From contig OY725492.1 in NCBI GenBank assembly GCA_963281255.1, positions 2,527,696 through 2,591,695 on the forward strand: a stretch of 64,000 nt of DNA. Reading direction: 5' to 3'. Under the pieces are notes generated by a model. That model was not told the DNA's origin, ran no database searches, and saw only the letters and a list, made by a program, of their open reading frames with translations. Numbering within the stretch: the stretch's first letter is position 1; every line of letters begins with the position of its first letter. A program made the position numbers and the translations under genes. The stretch is from Aphrocallistes beatrix (Eukaryota; Porifera; Hexactinellida; Sceptrulophora; Aphrocallistidae). Shown one piece after another: positions 32,961 through 44,345 of this stretch.

Positions 32961-33237
32961 TTACATTTGGGTTGCATTTTTATGAATCACCCGGTACGTT
33001 TTGCTGACCTAAGTAGCGAAAATATCTTATGATACTTGGTCTCAGCCTATTAGATCATTATTGACACTACGGAAAAGGTGCAGCATTTCTTAATCGCCTT
33101 TACTCCAGTCGCTTTTCTGATTCTCTCAACATACTTCAAAAGTGAACACATTATTCGTTAATTTGGTCTTTGTATACTTCTTCTATATCATAAATAGAGT
33201 AATTTGACCAATCTGTAGACTTAAAGGCAGACCGAAA

Positions 33238-33500
33238 TGTTAGAAGAATTTGAAGGATTATTCAACGACAAACCAGGACACACCTAGGCCCAGGGGCTTA
33301 TTCCAGATGACGGTCGTGTCATTTGGGTTGGTCAACGTTCAAACAACTTTCCAACGTCTAATAGATAATAGTATCATAATATCTTGCAAGGCCTAAGTCG
33401 CACTGAGTCTTACATTGACGATTGCATCGTATACTCAAATGACTTCGTGCAATGCATGAAAGACGTAAAAGCCGGACTCGATCGTCTCCAACAAGCAGAA
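33238..33500 (+). pseudogene. Gypsy-like reverse transcriptase fossil
   Basis: A short piece of a reverse transcriptase of the Gypsy/LTR kin: an FGLVNVQTTFQRL block followed by a YIDDCIVYS block, in the right order on the plus strand. It is broken and only a small part of the pol region remains. No LTRs are visible nearby. Old. Confidence 0.7.
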
Positions 33501-33509
33501 CCTTATTCA

Positions 33510-33906
33510 CAAGAAATCTTAAATTTAAACTTAAATTAAAACTAAGCAACAAAAAGGGTTTTCTTTTTGTTTTATTAAATCGAGAAAAAAACAGCTTAAA
33601 AAGTGTTTCACATCAAAACTTTAATTTAGTTTTGCTTTGAATTCGATTGGTATTTGCTTATAAATACTACATCAAAGACATTTTATTGTTCAAATTATAA
33701 TAATAACTGTATTTTATTACAAATGGCTCTTGCTTTTTTCTTAATCACCGAGATCCAAACTGCTGCTTGAAATATGCTAGCAAGTTAGGTTGCTCGAGCT
33801 CTTCTATGTACAAATAGCAACCTAGCATCATGCTGTTAGAAAGTCAGTTAATAATATAGAAAATGTGATCCAGTTTAACTATATTAAAATATGTATCTAT
33901 AGAATG
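33510..33906. other. Intergenic DNA, no feature recognised
   Basis: AT-rich non-coding sequence. A partial palindrome near 33775-33835 (TGCTAGCAAGTTAGGTTGC against AGCAACCTAGCA) is the only structure. Confidence 0.4.
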
Positions 33907-33914
33907 GCTTATAG

Positions 33915-34493
33915 CAGTGGTTCCCAACCCCGGGGTAATTACCCCAAGTGGGGTAATTTGAAGATTTTCGAGGGGTAATGGAGTGCTTCTTTATCTTTAT
34001 AATTCAGGTCAGAATTTGTTATTATTACTTCAGCATAAATTTTCTGTTATTCGTTTTGCAGGATATTAATGGTTTCTAATTGGCTTCATACTGTGAATTA
34101 TAAACTAATATTGACTAAACGTGTTTGAAGGTATTCCTGTGATAAATTTATATTGGTTATTATTATATATTACCTACAGAAAAACTTACCGCCGGATTTT
34201 CGTCTTTGCTCGCCATAAAAACCAAGCAACGCAATAAATTAGATTGCGAGGGGGATCTGCGATGTGTATTGAGCAAAATGGAACCTCATTTGACAGATTA
34301 GTGGAAAAAACAGAAACAAGTTTCCCATTGAACATATAATATTCAAATTTAATTTCCATATTTAGATTATATAATTATAAATAATTAATTTAAATTAATA
34401 AAGAATTTCTGATACATTGCCTCCTCAATTCGGGGTAGTAGGGTTAAGTGTCGAGCAACGGGGTAATAACAATAATAAGGTTGGGAACCGCTG
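33915..34493. mobile_element. hAT MITE with 8-bp target duplication GCTTATAG
   Basis: Starts CAGTGGTTCCCAACCCCGGG and ends GGTTGGGAACCGCTG, flanked by GCTTATAG on both sides (33907-33914 and 34494-34501). Inner ends are GGGGTAATTACCCC repeats. 579 bp, no coding. The exact duplication suggests a fairly recent insertion. Confidence 0.93.
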
Positions 34494-34822
34494 GCTTATA
34501 GCAAATTAACTAAAGGTACGCAGGAAGTCTAAAGCAGACTAGAAGTGTACTCGGAAAAGTGCATGCGAAAGAATCGCTCATTTAATTAAAATAACAAAAG
34601 TACACAATATAGAAACAATAAAACATGAAGTATGAGTAAGTGCGTTTGTGATTAATAATCAGTCGATTATTTTCTCAATAATTTCTCATACGCTTTAATT
34701 ATAATGCTGTGATTAATATACTGTATAATCATTAAATATGTATAGTTTCATGCCAGGAATTTAAAGATTTGATGCTTGAATATTGCAGGTATGCGCATGC
34801 GAAGCTACAAAATTGTTAAGAA

Positions 34823-35215
34823 CTAACTATTAGTTTTCTCGTGATATGCGACAACTTCTAACTGTAATAGAAGTTTTTCTTTTGATAATTCATCTTTCTG
34901 TTTTTGGAGTTGCATAATTTCATTCTGAATTCTTTTGTTGTCCATCCTCTCTTTTTCTCTATGACGTTTAGCCGCAATATTATTAAGAGCCTTCATTCGT
35001 TTTTCTCTAATAAAAGCTATTTCTGCTGCTGTAAAACTGCTAGTTAGGATCTGTGCAAAATCATATGAAGTTAGTTGAGCAAGTTTGATTGGATCAAGAA
35101 GGTTAAGAATATTCTCGTTTTCATGAAAATGTTCCCATCCGCTTACTAAAATGTTGGTGAATTGATTTTTTTCCATATAAAATTTGTCTTGTATTATGTA
35201 TATTAATATTCTCAT
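34823..35215 (-). CDS. Small bZIP protein, or last exon of a bZIP gene
   Basis: 130 codons on the minus strand. Residues 70-90 form a basic region with the bZIP pattern N78-x-x-A81-A82-x-x-H85-R86, where His takes the place of the usual Ser/Cys/Phe. A leucine zipper follows with the heptad I96, L103, L110, L117. The block before it (LAQLTSYDFAQILTS, then EIAFIREKR) resembles the helical extension in front of the basic region in CNC-type bZIP proteins. Expected role: dimeric DNA-binding transcription factor in the nucleus. The first Met may not be the true start: an acceptor-like TTTTAG in front of residues 24-25 means this could be a terminal exon. ATTAAA about 120 bases after the stop may be its poly(A) signal. 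No transposon protein similarity seen. I cannot name an orthologue. Confidence 0.65.
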   Translation of the reverse strand: MRILIYIIQDKFYMEKNQFTNILVSGWEHFHENENILNLLDPIKLAQLTSYDFAQILTSSFTAAEIAFIREKRMKALNNIAAKRHREKERMDNKRIQNEIMQLQKQKDELSKEKLLLQLEVVAYHEKTNS

Positions 35216-35705
35216 TTCAGCATTATGTGTTATTTATATTAATTCGATTCCATTTCCTGTTCTATAAAGAGATCCTTAACTCTCCGTTCTAAGCTCAGAA
35301 CTTATTGTACAAGTAATATCAATAATCTCGTGAGGAACTGATAACTTAGATGTAGCTATAATTAAACTTTGAAAATTATTGCAAAGCAAATCAAATTTGG
35401 AGCATATCAATTTTCTAATCTAAAATAAACCAATCTAATTATATTAATTACAATGTTTCAACTGGGTATATAAAACTTGATCATTACTACAGACCATGTG
35501 GCTAATTAATTGAACAAGATATTTGTCTAGTATAATGAGGCTAATTGCAGAACAGAGCGTTTTATATATAAAAAGAATAAGTACTTGTATATCAAATTTA
35601 GTATATTCATTTAAAAATTAACATAAATGGAATAGTTAGACTAATTGTGGCTCAATTGGTATTATTGAGTAATTAACTCATGACTTATATAAAATTGAGA
35701 ATTAA
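35216..35705. other. Intergenic, upstream of the bZIP gene
   Basis: AT-rich, with no exon that I can connect to the bZIP frame. This is where its promoter or an intron would lie. Confidence 0.35.
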
Positions 35706-35838
35706 ATTAAGGCTGTTCAGTTCGCTAGTTTAATAGCATACTAGGGTATTACCATAAAATAATAAACAAACGCTATAGAATCCGATTTAAACCTATTATT
35801 TACTCGAAGTAATCCCCTCCTACTTCTACGCACTTTTT

Positions 35839-37278
35839 TTATCGATCCACCCACTTTACAAACACACTCCTGTACTCTTCTTCGGGGATGGTTTTGAAGT
35901 ACTGGTACAGGACCGTCCCGAGGGTTTGTCTCGAGTCAAATTCCTTGCCTTGAAGGTAGATTTTGAGCTTGGGGAAGAGCCAAAAATCACAGGGAGCTAG
36001 GTATGGTGAGTATAAGGGGTGGGGAAGTAAATCTAACCCCTCTGCTTCCAAGAAATCTTTGGTGAGCTTGGATGTATGCGGAGGTATTGAAAAGTCGAGT
36101 GCGCATACGCACTGGGTCGAGTGCGCATGCGCATATCATCGTTTGTGTTTGTTATGGTATATTTACACAACTAACTAGCCTTGCGGAAAATAATCAAGAT
36201 GTCAGTAACAGCAGCCACGTGTACGTGACGGCCACTTTTAGCCAGTCCTTTGAGTTCATCGTCACGTACACGTGGCTGCTGTTACTGACATCTTGATTAT
36301 TTTCCGCAAGGCTAGTCAGTTGAGTAAATATACCATAACAAACACAAACGATGATATGCGCATACGAACTCGACCCTTTTGAATGCGCATGCGCACTCGA
36401 CTTTTCAATATATGGTATGCGAACTAGCGTTATCAATTAATAATTTGATTACTCTCATTTTAGCCTTGGGACGGACCTCTTTTACGTTTTTATCAAGTTT
36501 GGGAGCACTTTCTAAGTAAAGAACGTGGCATTTACAGTCTTACCACTTTCACAAGGTAATTGCAGAACAATTCCACCATTATTGAAGAAAATCGTGTACA
36601 TGACCTTCGGTTTTCTGAAGTCGTGCTTAGGAATTTGTGCCGGTCTTTCGTCCCCTTTCACCCATGATCGCATCTTATACTTGCTATAAGGTGTTAAATA
36701 ATATACCCAAGTCTCATCACCGGTTATTACTTCTGCTAGACGTCTAGGATCACAGTCCTCATAGGTTTCCAAGAGTTTCTTGGCCGTATTCCCGCGTGCA
36801 AGTTTTGCTGATTGCTGAGGTTGTGGGGGACCCATTTCCCGCAAATCGATCGGTATCCAAGCTAAGTAGTCAGAATAGAATGAATGGCCCCCGATGAGAT
36901 CTCCATACCCTGTTCTAACTGATCGATTGTAATACACTTATTTTCCACTATTTTACTCTCGATTAGTGCAACATTTTCTGAGGTGGTGACGGACACTGGT
37001 CTTCCAGACAGAGGTAGATCTGTGACGTCTGTATTTCCAGACTGAAATCGTGCAGCCCATCGTTCTACCGTAGATCTGGAAGGGCAATCCATGCATAATA
37101 TCTCCTGCAACTCGTTGTAGGTGAGTACTGGCTGGATACGTAGTTTTGTGCGAAATTCGATGTAAGACCTCCATTTCAGGTTAAAATTGTCATCCTTTGA
37201 AGCCATATTTTTACCAGTATGCTGAAGTGACATGTAAATGAATTGATCAGAAACTTCTCTCTCTAAGTTTTTATCCAA
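35839..37278 (-). pseudogene. Mariner transposase (DD34D), interrupted
   Basis: Mariner transposase, which excises the element and inserts it at TA. 37278-36862 encodes the N-terminal HTH pair (YNELQEILCMDCPSRSTVERW and SGRPVSV). 36937-36512 encodes the core with the first catalytic Asp (EVITGDETWVYY). The second Asp is in LLIDNASSHT near 36433, and the third in LAPCDFWLFPKLK (near 35993), with the C-terminal EEEYRSVFVKWVDR. There is a frame change with a stop near 36512, another near 36900, a Tyr in place of Asp in the usual YSPDLAP, and the palindrome splits the gene just after the second catalytic residue. Inactive. Confidence 0.88.
36087..36408. mobile_element. Foldback MITE, 322-bp palindrome at a TA site
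   Basis: TTGAAAAGTCGAGTGCGCAT and its inverse form the tips, each next to TA (36085-36086 and 36409-36410). The arms are near-perfect inverse copies up to about 36238 (CACGTGTACGTGACG against CGTCACGTACACGTG). The long frames on both strands are mirror images and not genes. Confidence 0.9.
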
Positions 37279-37324
37279 TCAAGCTAAGATTTTCAGTGAA
37301 TTAAGCTAAGATATAAGGTTGTAT

Positions 37325-38049
37325 CTTATATATTAAAACGCTAGGATTTGTTTGTTTGTTTGTTTGTTTGTTTGTCCGAATTGATTGAAGAATTGGAAAG
37401 TCGTAGAGATATGAAAATTGGCATGTAGGTGTCAAATGATATGACTACGATTAAGTTCTAAGATCTAAGCAAAATTTTCACACCTCTGCCAAAAAAATGG
37501 GAAACCATTTTTCACACCTTTTCTATACAAAATTAATGACTACACTATCACAATGGAAATTATTGTACGACACTCCAATAGATCGTCATTATTAATAATA
37601 CTTCAAAGCTACAACTTATGTTTAATATCTTAAATTATTATAGTGTATAGAAATTAAAAAAATTATGTGGATATTTTCACACCTATATATACATATTTTC
37701 AAACCATTTGATGAATTTTGAAAATAATGCTAAAGACTAGCTTCCAACGGTTGATATGGGGTTTTCAGGGGTGCAGATTTAGAATATCATATTTTCGAGT
37801 AGATTTGATAATTAATTTGTTTACTTTTGTTCACGATAGATACATAAAGTAAACAAATTTAAAAAAATAGGCTAGATATTTTCGGATCGATAGGAGAAAT
37901 TTTTTGCTAACCTTTGTTTAAAATATTTTTGTGAAGTAAAAAAAATCCCAGAATAGGTTAGATTGAGTATCTCTAGGCGCCCGCAGGGCGACTCTGCGGA
38001 CACAGAGTATCCGCAAGCCGCGCAGCGCAAGCAAACGAAGCGCGCTTGT
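37325..38049 (+). repeat. GC-hairpin repeat, diverged subfamily (copy F)
   Basis: Starts TATATATTAAAACGCTAGG and a (TTTG)n run, then GAATTGATTGAAGAA, a different inner body, and the standard GC end GGCGCCCGCAGGGCG...GCGCAGCGCAAGCAAACG. It lacks the TGACGTCA palindromes. Its partner in the opposite direction is the fragment at 43590-43690 (shared TAGATTGAGT word). Confidence 0.8.
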
Positions 38050-38129
38050 TATATATTAAAACAGACTGCAGGTTTACTGTTAAAAATAGCGAAATATAGT
38101 ATGACCCGCAAGACTTATTGAACAGCCTA

Positions 38130-39640
38130 GTATGACCAAACTGAGTCTAAACAAGCTTATAAAAAATCCAAAGCAAAGCTTAAATATTATTTAAGATTGG
38201 AATACTTTCTCTTTCTTGGGACTAGACTAGTAGCAAAAAATTCACAAATATATCTAAGACCCTCCACTTTTATCGTGCGACTATCACCATGACTTCTGAA
38301 CAAATCGCACAGCAATACTACTAGGTGAGCATAGTCTACAGAGTAAAGGCCATTACAATAAGCAACCACTGGGTTATATTATATTCTTCGAATTTGCAGT
38401 TACTTTATCCCAACACAATGTGGAAATTGCATTAGAAAAAAGGTATTCACTCAAATATCAATTTAGTCAATTCCGTCGTGCAAGGAAATCACTCATGTTA
38501 AATTTATCCTGCAAATGAATTTAAAATGTTTCTAATAGGTGGTATAATTGAATAAATAAAATCACGAAATGGAATGGAATTTATTCTTAAATAAAAAATA
38601 TTGGACTTAGCTACCTGCAGACTAGATCAGCGATAGGCAACCCATGGCACGCTGGACCCAATTTGATGGCAAAATGATGCATTATTATATACATCAAACT
38701 TTGAGGAAGCTTGGTGGGAGACCTGAAGTTGTCCCGATTGTCTGGCTACATCCCTGAGATATTTAGTTCCTTAATGGTTATTTGTATCCGAAAAATGTAG
38801 AAATAAATAGGAACATGTTATTTGTCATATTCAAACTAAAAATTGTGTTTGTTTATAGATAGTATAAAATGAATACGTTAAAAACACAATGATCGTTTTC
38901 AATTAGTATTTAAGGCTAAATCATATCAAAGAGATCTAGTGTAATGTGAAAATAGTAGAAAACGTCCCTCATTTTTGGGGTAATTCTGAAGTAAATTCTT
39001 TTCTAAAATTTCATAACCCAGATCTTTTCAAACAAGTAAAGTAAATGTTGTTGAAAATTTTCTCTTTTGCTAAATTGATGTAGTTGAACTTTTTTGTCTG
39101 CACTTAGTACATCTGAATGGTTTTGAGAATCACAATCTGAGGATATTGTGTTAGCAGTCAGAATTTGTGCCAAATTTTGCCTTCAAAACACCATATCTTC
39201 CAAAAACAGCTTCTGATTGGTAATTCCATGGCAAACCAGCCAATGTTTTAACAAACCTTCTCCGATTTAGTCGAAACTTTGCACATTGAGAGTACCTTAC
39301 TAGTCTATGATAACCTGCAAGTTACAGCTTAATCCATTTAGTATTTGTCGATATATTCTTTTTTGAGTTTTTTGCATTTTGACCTCAACCAGCGTCACAT
39401 GGCCGTTTTAGAAATGACCCTTCTTCGTTTTAACTCATCTGATGCATTTAAAAGTTATAAGTAGAAAATATACCGTAGAAGACAATCTAACCGTTAAATA
39501 CTTGATTTGAGAACATCTACATGATCAAAATTTGAGTTGAATTTGATACCCGACCAATTTTATGAAATATGCTATAATCCTTACGGGAAAATGATTTAAT
39601 GCGTCCTGTTTAATAGCTTTAATTAAGGGAATTCATAGTA
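38130..39640. other. Intergenic DNA, no clear feature
   Basis: AT-rich and mostly unrecognised. 38628-38660 (AGCGATAGGCAACCCATGGC) resembles a hAT tip. The rest may be untranslatable transposon 3' sequence belonging to the hAT relic that follows on the minus strand. Confidence 0.35.
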
Positions 39641-39644
39641 AAAT

Positions 39645-40180
39645 TTAAATATAGAGAGTTTCCATTAGTTCCCTCTGAGTTATTGAGAATAATATCATGT
39701 TGCCCCCATAGTATTTTAATATGAACTTCCTCTCTGAAATTTCTCTAATCCTCCTTTTTACTGTATCATTAGATAAGGGGATTTTCTTTAGTTTCTCAGC
39801 TGCTTCACTTCCCAGAACATGCTTAGCACAAGCCGACATGGCTTGATTAGAGTTTCTTGCGATATGCAATGATACGTCATAGGATGCCAAAGTACAACTT
39901 TTCAAATCTGTAGATTGGGTGAAAAGAGAAAATGATTTCTGTTGATTCAAGTAAACTATTTTTTCTGTGAAAAGTATTCTACTGGTTGCCCCACCTCTGT
40001 TGGATGTTTAGACAATTGATGTGCTTTTAAATGATGAGGCCTCATGGAATCATTCGCCAATCATACATGGCAGGTCAAGCAAAAAGGTTTCAATTCGTCG
40101 GGACTAGAAATGAATCCAAACTGAAGATAAGATAGATCATAATGTCGAATTCGACGTTTGGCATGTGATTCGGACATAAT
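39645..40180 (-). pseudogene. hAT transposase relic (ZBED/SCAND3-like), N-terminal part
   Basis: Minus strand from 40180: a BED-like stretch (MSESHAKRRIRHYDLSYLQFGF, then CLTCH and HHLKAH with paired Cys/His), then YFSQKK, ASYDVSLHIAR, and HVLGSEAAEKLKKIPLSNDTVKRRI, which is highly characteristic of the ZBED5/SCAND3 group of hAT-derived transposases. At least two stops lie in the first 80 codons, and the catalytic core that should follow below 39645 is not recognisable. Confidence 0.85.
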
Positions 40181-40199
40181 ATAATGAATATTGATTAAA

Positions 40200-41485
40200 C
40201 TTGTAAAAATAACTTTATATTCTATACTTTATATAAGTCAAGTGGAAATGCACTTAATAGGATGGTATATTAATCACACTTTTGGAGTTCTGGCATTGAC
40301 TAAATGTATTCAGTATTTAGTGTGATACAAAACAGTCTCAATTTGGAAATTGCATGTCATCCTTTTGAATCAAGTGGTTGAAATTTGATCTGGTAAAAGT
40401 ACTAAATGTATCGACGCTTAATATATACATACGAGTAACTAAAATAGCAATGCAATGAAATTAATTCGTAAATTTAATGAAATAGCTACGAGACTACTGC
40501 TTCCTCGGGTCTGCCTAAATGATTTTACTCCTTAGGTATAAATGGATCTTCCTGAATATGGATGCCCCTCTATATCCCCCTATTATTCGTCCCCCCTCCT
40601 CGTTATCGCCATCCCCTCCCAAGGGGGGGGATACCCCCTGGTTGAGGATCACTGCACTACACAGTCAGTCTGTCACACATAGATATTACATTGATGACAG
40701 TTAAAATTTATACTTTGACTCTAATTCATCGTGGCACCCACACCCATAAATGCTGTGTAACAACTCTTCATACATTAAGCATACACAAATATAATATTTT
40801 AAACTAAAAACATAACTTTGCCAAGAAAAATATCATCCAAATTCGCCCCAGTTTTCGAACAAGCGCCTCGATTTCCGAGTGTAATTTGTGTAGAACACGG
40901 TCATATTTTTCCGGATGCGCCCCGGTTTTCGGAAGTGGAATGTATATTGAAGTTCATCTGATTGTTTCCAATTTGCATAGTTTAGATATATTACTATAAC
41001 TATGGTGATAACACGAATTCTTAAGCATGTCAATGCAACAAAGGCAGGATTAGAGTATGCGTGGATACCCAGCATACCTTAAATGCCGCCCCCTTGATAG
41101 TGCCGGTGGAGGCGCTGCGTCCCCCTGCCCCCTAGCTAAGCCACTGGTGCACCGTCAAATTTTGTCTCACAGGGGGTAACGGATTGAAAATTTGGGAACT
41201 ACTGTGACGGTTAGAAGTGGGATTCAGCTGATTACTCAAATAGTCGAAACTATAAGTTCTTCATTGGAGAATCTTCCTAATTTCCAAATTTGACATCTAT
41301 ACGTAAGTTGTTCTTCGGTCTTCTACTACCAGTCCTATGCACACGATCTGCGATTTTTCGACTCCTTTTCATGCGAAAATTTTCGAATCCAATTGGTCAC
41401 CGACAAAATTGCGGGTGCTCTCACTAAATCAAATGTCAATCTCGCGATTTAGCTCGATAATGAGAATGATAAACGATGAGAAATA
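40200..41485. other. Intergenic with worn MITE ends
   Basis: 40560-40665 has C- and G-rich runs ending GGTTGAGGATCACTGCA, a hAT-like tip. 41090-41215 has a G-rich piece ending AACTACTGTGACGG. Otherwise AT-rich and not coding by eye. Confidence 0.4.
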
Positions 41486-41980
41486 TATACTTAGGGCATT
41501 CAATTAGTTCGTCACCCTGCAATTATTTTTATTATTTGGAAACCTAAACATCAAAAACTACACTAAATGTTCAAAGTAGTCTCCCTTCTGCTCAATTACA
41601 GCTTTAAACGTTCAATCCACTTAAAAAGTCTTCTTATACTCCTCTTGGGGGATGTCTCTGAGATACAGACGAATTACCCTTTCAATTTGTACATCTTCCT
41701 CAAAAACTGATCCAGCTAGATGTCTTTTGAGCCCATTGAAGAGCCAAAATAGTCTCGGTAATCCTGGGGGAGCACTCCCTTTTGCCACCCATACCTTATT
41801 CTGTTGCTTGCGTGGAGGTTCTGAATATCTTATCCAAGTTTCATCCCCGGTACATTTTTAGTATGTGATCCCCAGGGTGCCAGCTAACTGTTCTACTGTA
41901 ATATGCGGATCAGAATCACACATTTCAGCTACAAGAACAATATTGTTGGAGGTAGTAGCAGTAACGAGTTGTCCCCAGTG
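41486..41980 (-). pseudogene. Mariner transposase relic
   Basis: Minus strand. 41705-41498 is a near-copy of the fragment at 7886-8098 (C-terminal end of a mariner transposase), followed upstream by pieces of the core (GDETWIRYSEPP-type near 41830 and an EMCDSDPHITVEQLAGTLGIT stretch of the N-terminal HTH near 41900). Large parts are deleted between them. It is cut at about 41978 by G-run MITE sequence (CAGTGGCGGATCCAGGGGGG). Confidence 0.75.
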
Positions 41981-41984
41981 GCGG

Positions 41985-42565
41985 ATCCAGGGGGGGGATA
42001 GGGGGGGATATATCCCCCCACCAGACCTTTGGCCTCCCAGTCTTTCGAATTCATTCTGATTATTATTTTTCTTTTTCATACTATATTTCACCTTCTGCCT
42101 TTGCTTGTATAACTCTGGACAGGTTTGATCACTTTTCAATTTTCCCTGACCATTTTTAATTTGCTTGCCTGATAGCTATTTGTACTTTTTTCTCATTTTT
42201 GTAAATCTAGATATTACAAATTTGATTATGGATCCCAAAAGAAATTGTTTATTGGATATTTTATCAGATATTCTATGAATAATTTATCAGATATTCTATA
42301 TACATACGCTATTAGATGATATAGATTAAATGTAGTTATCTAAACTGGATACAAGTGGAATATAGGAGAGACCTTCAATCAGTGAGAATATACTTTGTAA
42401 TAAAATAAACATGAAATTACATTTAGTTTGGTGGCTTAGAAGCCAGAAATTCTTCTGTGGTTACTCTAGCCAATCTTTAGGAAAGCGTAACTTGGAAATT
42501 AATCAATCGATTCTATCAAACTAAATTGTTCCTACTAGAAGAATATATAAGCTATTATTTATTTA
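41985..42565. other. Intergenic DNA, no gene recognised
   Basis: Starts with the MITE-like G/C runs (to about 42040), then AT-rich sequence with small direct repeats of TTTATCAGATATTCTAT (42260-42300). Confidence 0.4.
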
Positions 42566-42568
42566 TTA

Positions 42569-42832
42569 CAAGCGCGCTTCGCTTGCTTGCGCTGCGCGGC
42601 TGGCGGACCCTTTGTGTCCGCAGGAGGCGCCCTTTGGGCGCCTGTGGTCACCATTGATTAATTATAAGGGTAATAATATCTCTAAATACGTCTGTCCTAC
42701 TATTATAATCGATATCGCACGAAAAATCACCATATTTATCAATTTAAAAATTTTGATGAGTAATGATGACGTCATAACAAATATATATATAAATATACAT
42801 TAATCGAGTTTTAATAGTATGGATTTTTTATT
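42569..42832 (-). repeat. GC-hairpin repeat, copy G (internally deleted)
   Basis: The GC end CAAGCGCGCTTCGCTTGC joins at 42780 directly to the terminal word CATTAATCGAGTTTTAATAG after a short (AT)n. Both ends are present and the middle is missing, which supports these two words as the true ends of the family. Confidence 0.85.
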
Positions 42833-42960
42833 TTTATTTTTTACAGGATTGATAAAAATCATGATTTTTTTTTAAAAATCAAAAAAATCTTTTTTTTTTT
42901 AAATTTAAATCTTTTTTTGATTTTTATTGCTTTTTGCAATTCATTTCACATTTTGTTATA

Positions 42961-43535
42961 CTTAGGGCGGTCAGAAAGTTCTAATCAGTGTTATCATACA
43001 CTCTTATTGTACCTTATTAGATTGATATTGAAGCTTGAATTTACTTCTTAACACATTCACAAGTGATACCAATTTACAAAATCAAAATCTAGAGAAAACT
43101 CTTTGTATACCACTTCCTATATATTGTGTCGCTTGAGCCACCGTGTAAAATTATGGCCACAAACCACCCGGCCTTCCCTCAAGAGTAACGACATTACAAG
43201 GGCATTACTAAGCGATACGAATGCTCAAATACAAATCAATCTTAGGAAGTTGATGGGAATGATACTCTCTCAGATTCAAATATCTGATAATGGAGCCTAC
43301 TTTTTAGGGAAGGACGAGTGGTGAACGGGTGATTTGTGGCCATAATTTTACACGGTGGCTCAAGCGACACAATATATAGGACGTGGTATACAAAGAGTTT
43401 TCTCTAGATTTTGATTCTGTAAATTGGTATCACTTGTGAATGTGTTAAGAAGTAAATTCAAGCTTCAATATCGATCCAATAAGGTACAATAAGAGTATAT
43501 GATAGCACTGATTAGAACTTTCTGACCGCCCTAAG
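42961..43535. mobile_element. Tc1-type MITE, 575 bp, arms about 210 bp
   Basis: CTTAGGGCGGTCAGAAAGTT and AACTTTCTGACCGCCCTAAG are the inverted ends, both next to TA (42959-42960 and 43536-43537). Arms remain matched through CACTTCCTATATATTGTGTC and ATTATGGCCACAAA. A 150-bp loop lies at about 43172-43325 and is not a known gene. Confidence 0.92.
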
Positions 43536-43589
43536 TATTATTTTGCTAATAAATCCACAAGATTGAGAATCAGATAGTTTAATAGCATA

Positions 43590-43690
43590 CAAGCGCGCTT
43601 CGCTTGCTTGAGCTGCGCGGCTTGCGGACACTTCGTATCCGCAGAGTGGCCCTGCGAGCGCCTGAAGTTACTCAATCTAACATATTTTGG
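43590..43690 (-). repeat. GC-hairpin repeat, fragment H (subfamily of copy F)
   Basis: CAAGCGCGCTTCGCTTGC then GCGGACACTTCGTATCCGC and TTACTCAATCTAACATATT, in inverse order to the end of copy F. Confidence 0.7.
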
Positions 43691-44084
43691 GAATTTAGCC
43701 CATGCCACTTTGGCATGATTGACATTTTTTTAATGCAAGCTTAAATATTTCGGGGCGCCTGGATATTACGGACAATTCGGCATTCAGGAAATCCTACTAA
43801 ATGATCATATAGAGTGCTGATTTATGTTTATTTGAACTCATGGAATATAGAAGAGCAAAACAAGGGGTCACTCGGTGGGGTTTCCAGGAGGTTTGAGATT
43901 GGAATGTTGCACATTCCTGCGTCGTCAAGGAAAATATTCAGCTCGAATACGGTCATGTGACCCCCTCAAATTTCTCCAAATTTAATGCTGAATACGATTA
44001 TCAACATTAAAACTTAATTGGGTGTGTTATGGCTGGTCCAACCGAGATTGGCAGGGATGGGCATTCGCAGTATGTCCCAAAATT

Positions 44085-44345
44085 ATTGACAATGAACTTT
44101 AACTTCGTGTAATATTAAACATATGTTTAGGAAGAGTATTATAATTTCAAGATTACTTCATTTAAGCCTTTTCAGCCTATACATATATACACTATCTTGA
44201 GTGACACTATCACACAATGTGGTTAACCGGCGCCTTTTCTGGAATGCAAACTCATTTTTGTAGAAATTTTCCCAGCAAATATCTATCACAGTATAGCAAT
44301 GTATTCTTATACACGTACTACTGAATTTAGTTTTGCAAATATTCA
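44085..44345 (+). repeat. Half copy of the foldback MITE at 47213-48169
   Basis: AAAATTATTGACAATGAAC, GGAAGAGTATTATAATTTCA, GTGACACTATCACACAATGTG, TTTTCTGGAATGCAAACTCA follow the order of the left arm of that element, at lower similarity. The other arm is absent. Confidence 0.7.

Larger units (their letters stand above)
35709..38128 (-). mobile_element. Mariner element carrying two nested insertions
   Basis: Termini TTAAGGCTGTTCAG (35709) and TGAACAGCCTAG (38128) are inverted. On the minus strand lies a mariner transposase. A 322-bp palindrome (36087-36408) and a GC-hairpin element (37325-38049) are inserted within it. Confidence 0.75.

Noticed and set aside
36072-36436. Two similar open frames facing each other, ending in the same peptide
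   Set aside because: Mirror-image translations of a perfect palindrome (foldback MITE), not duplicated genes.
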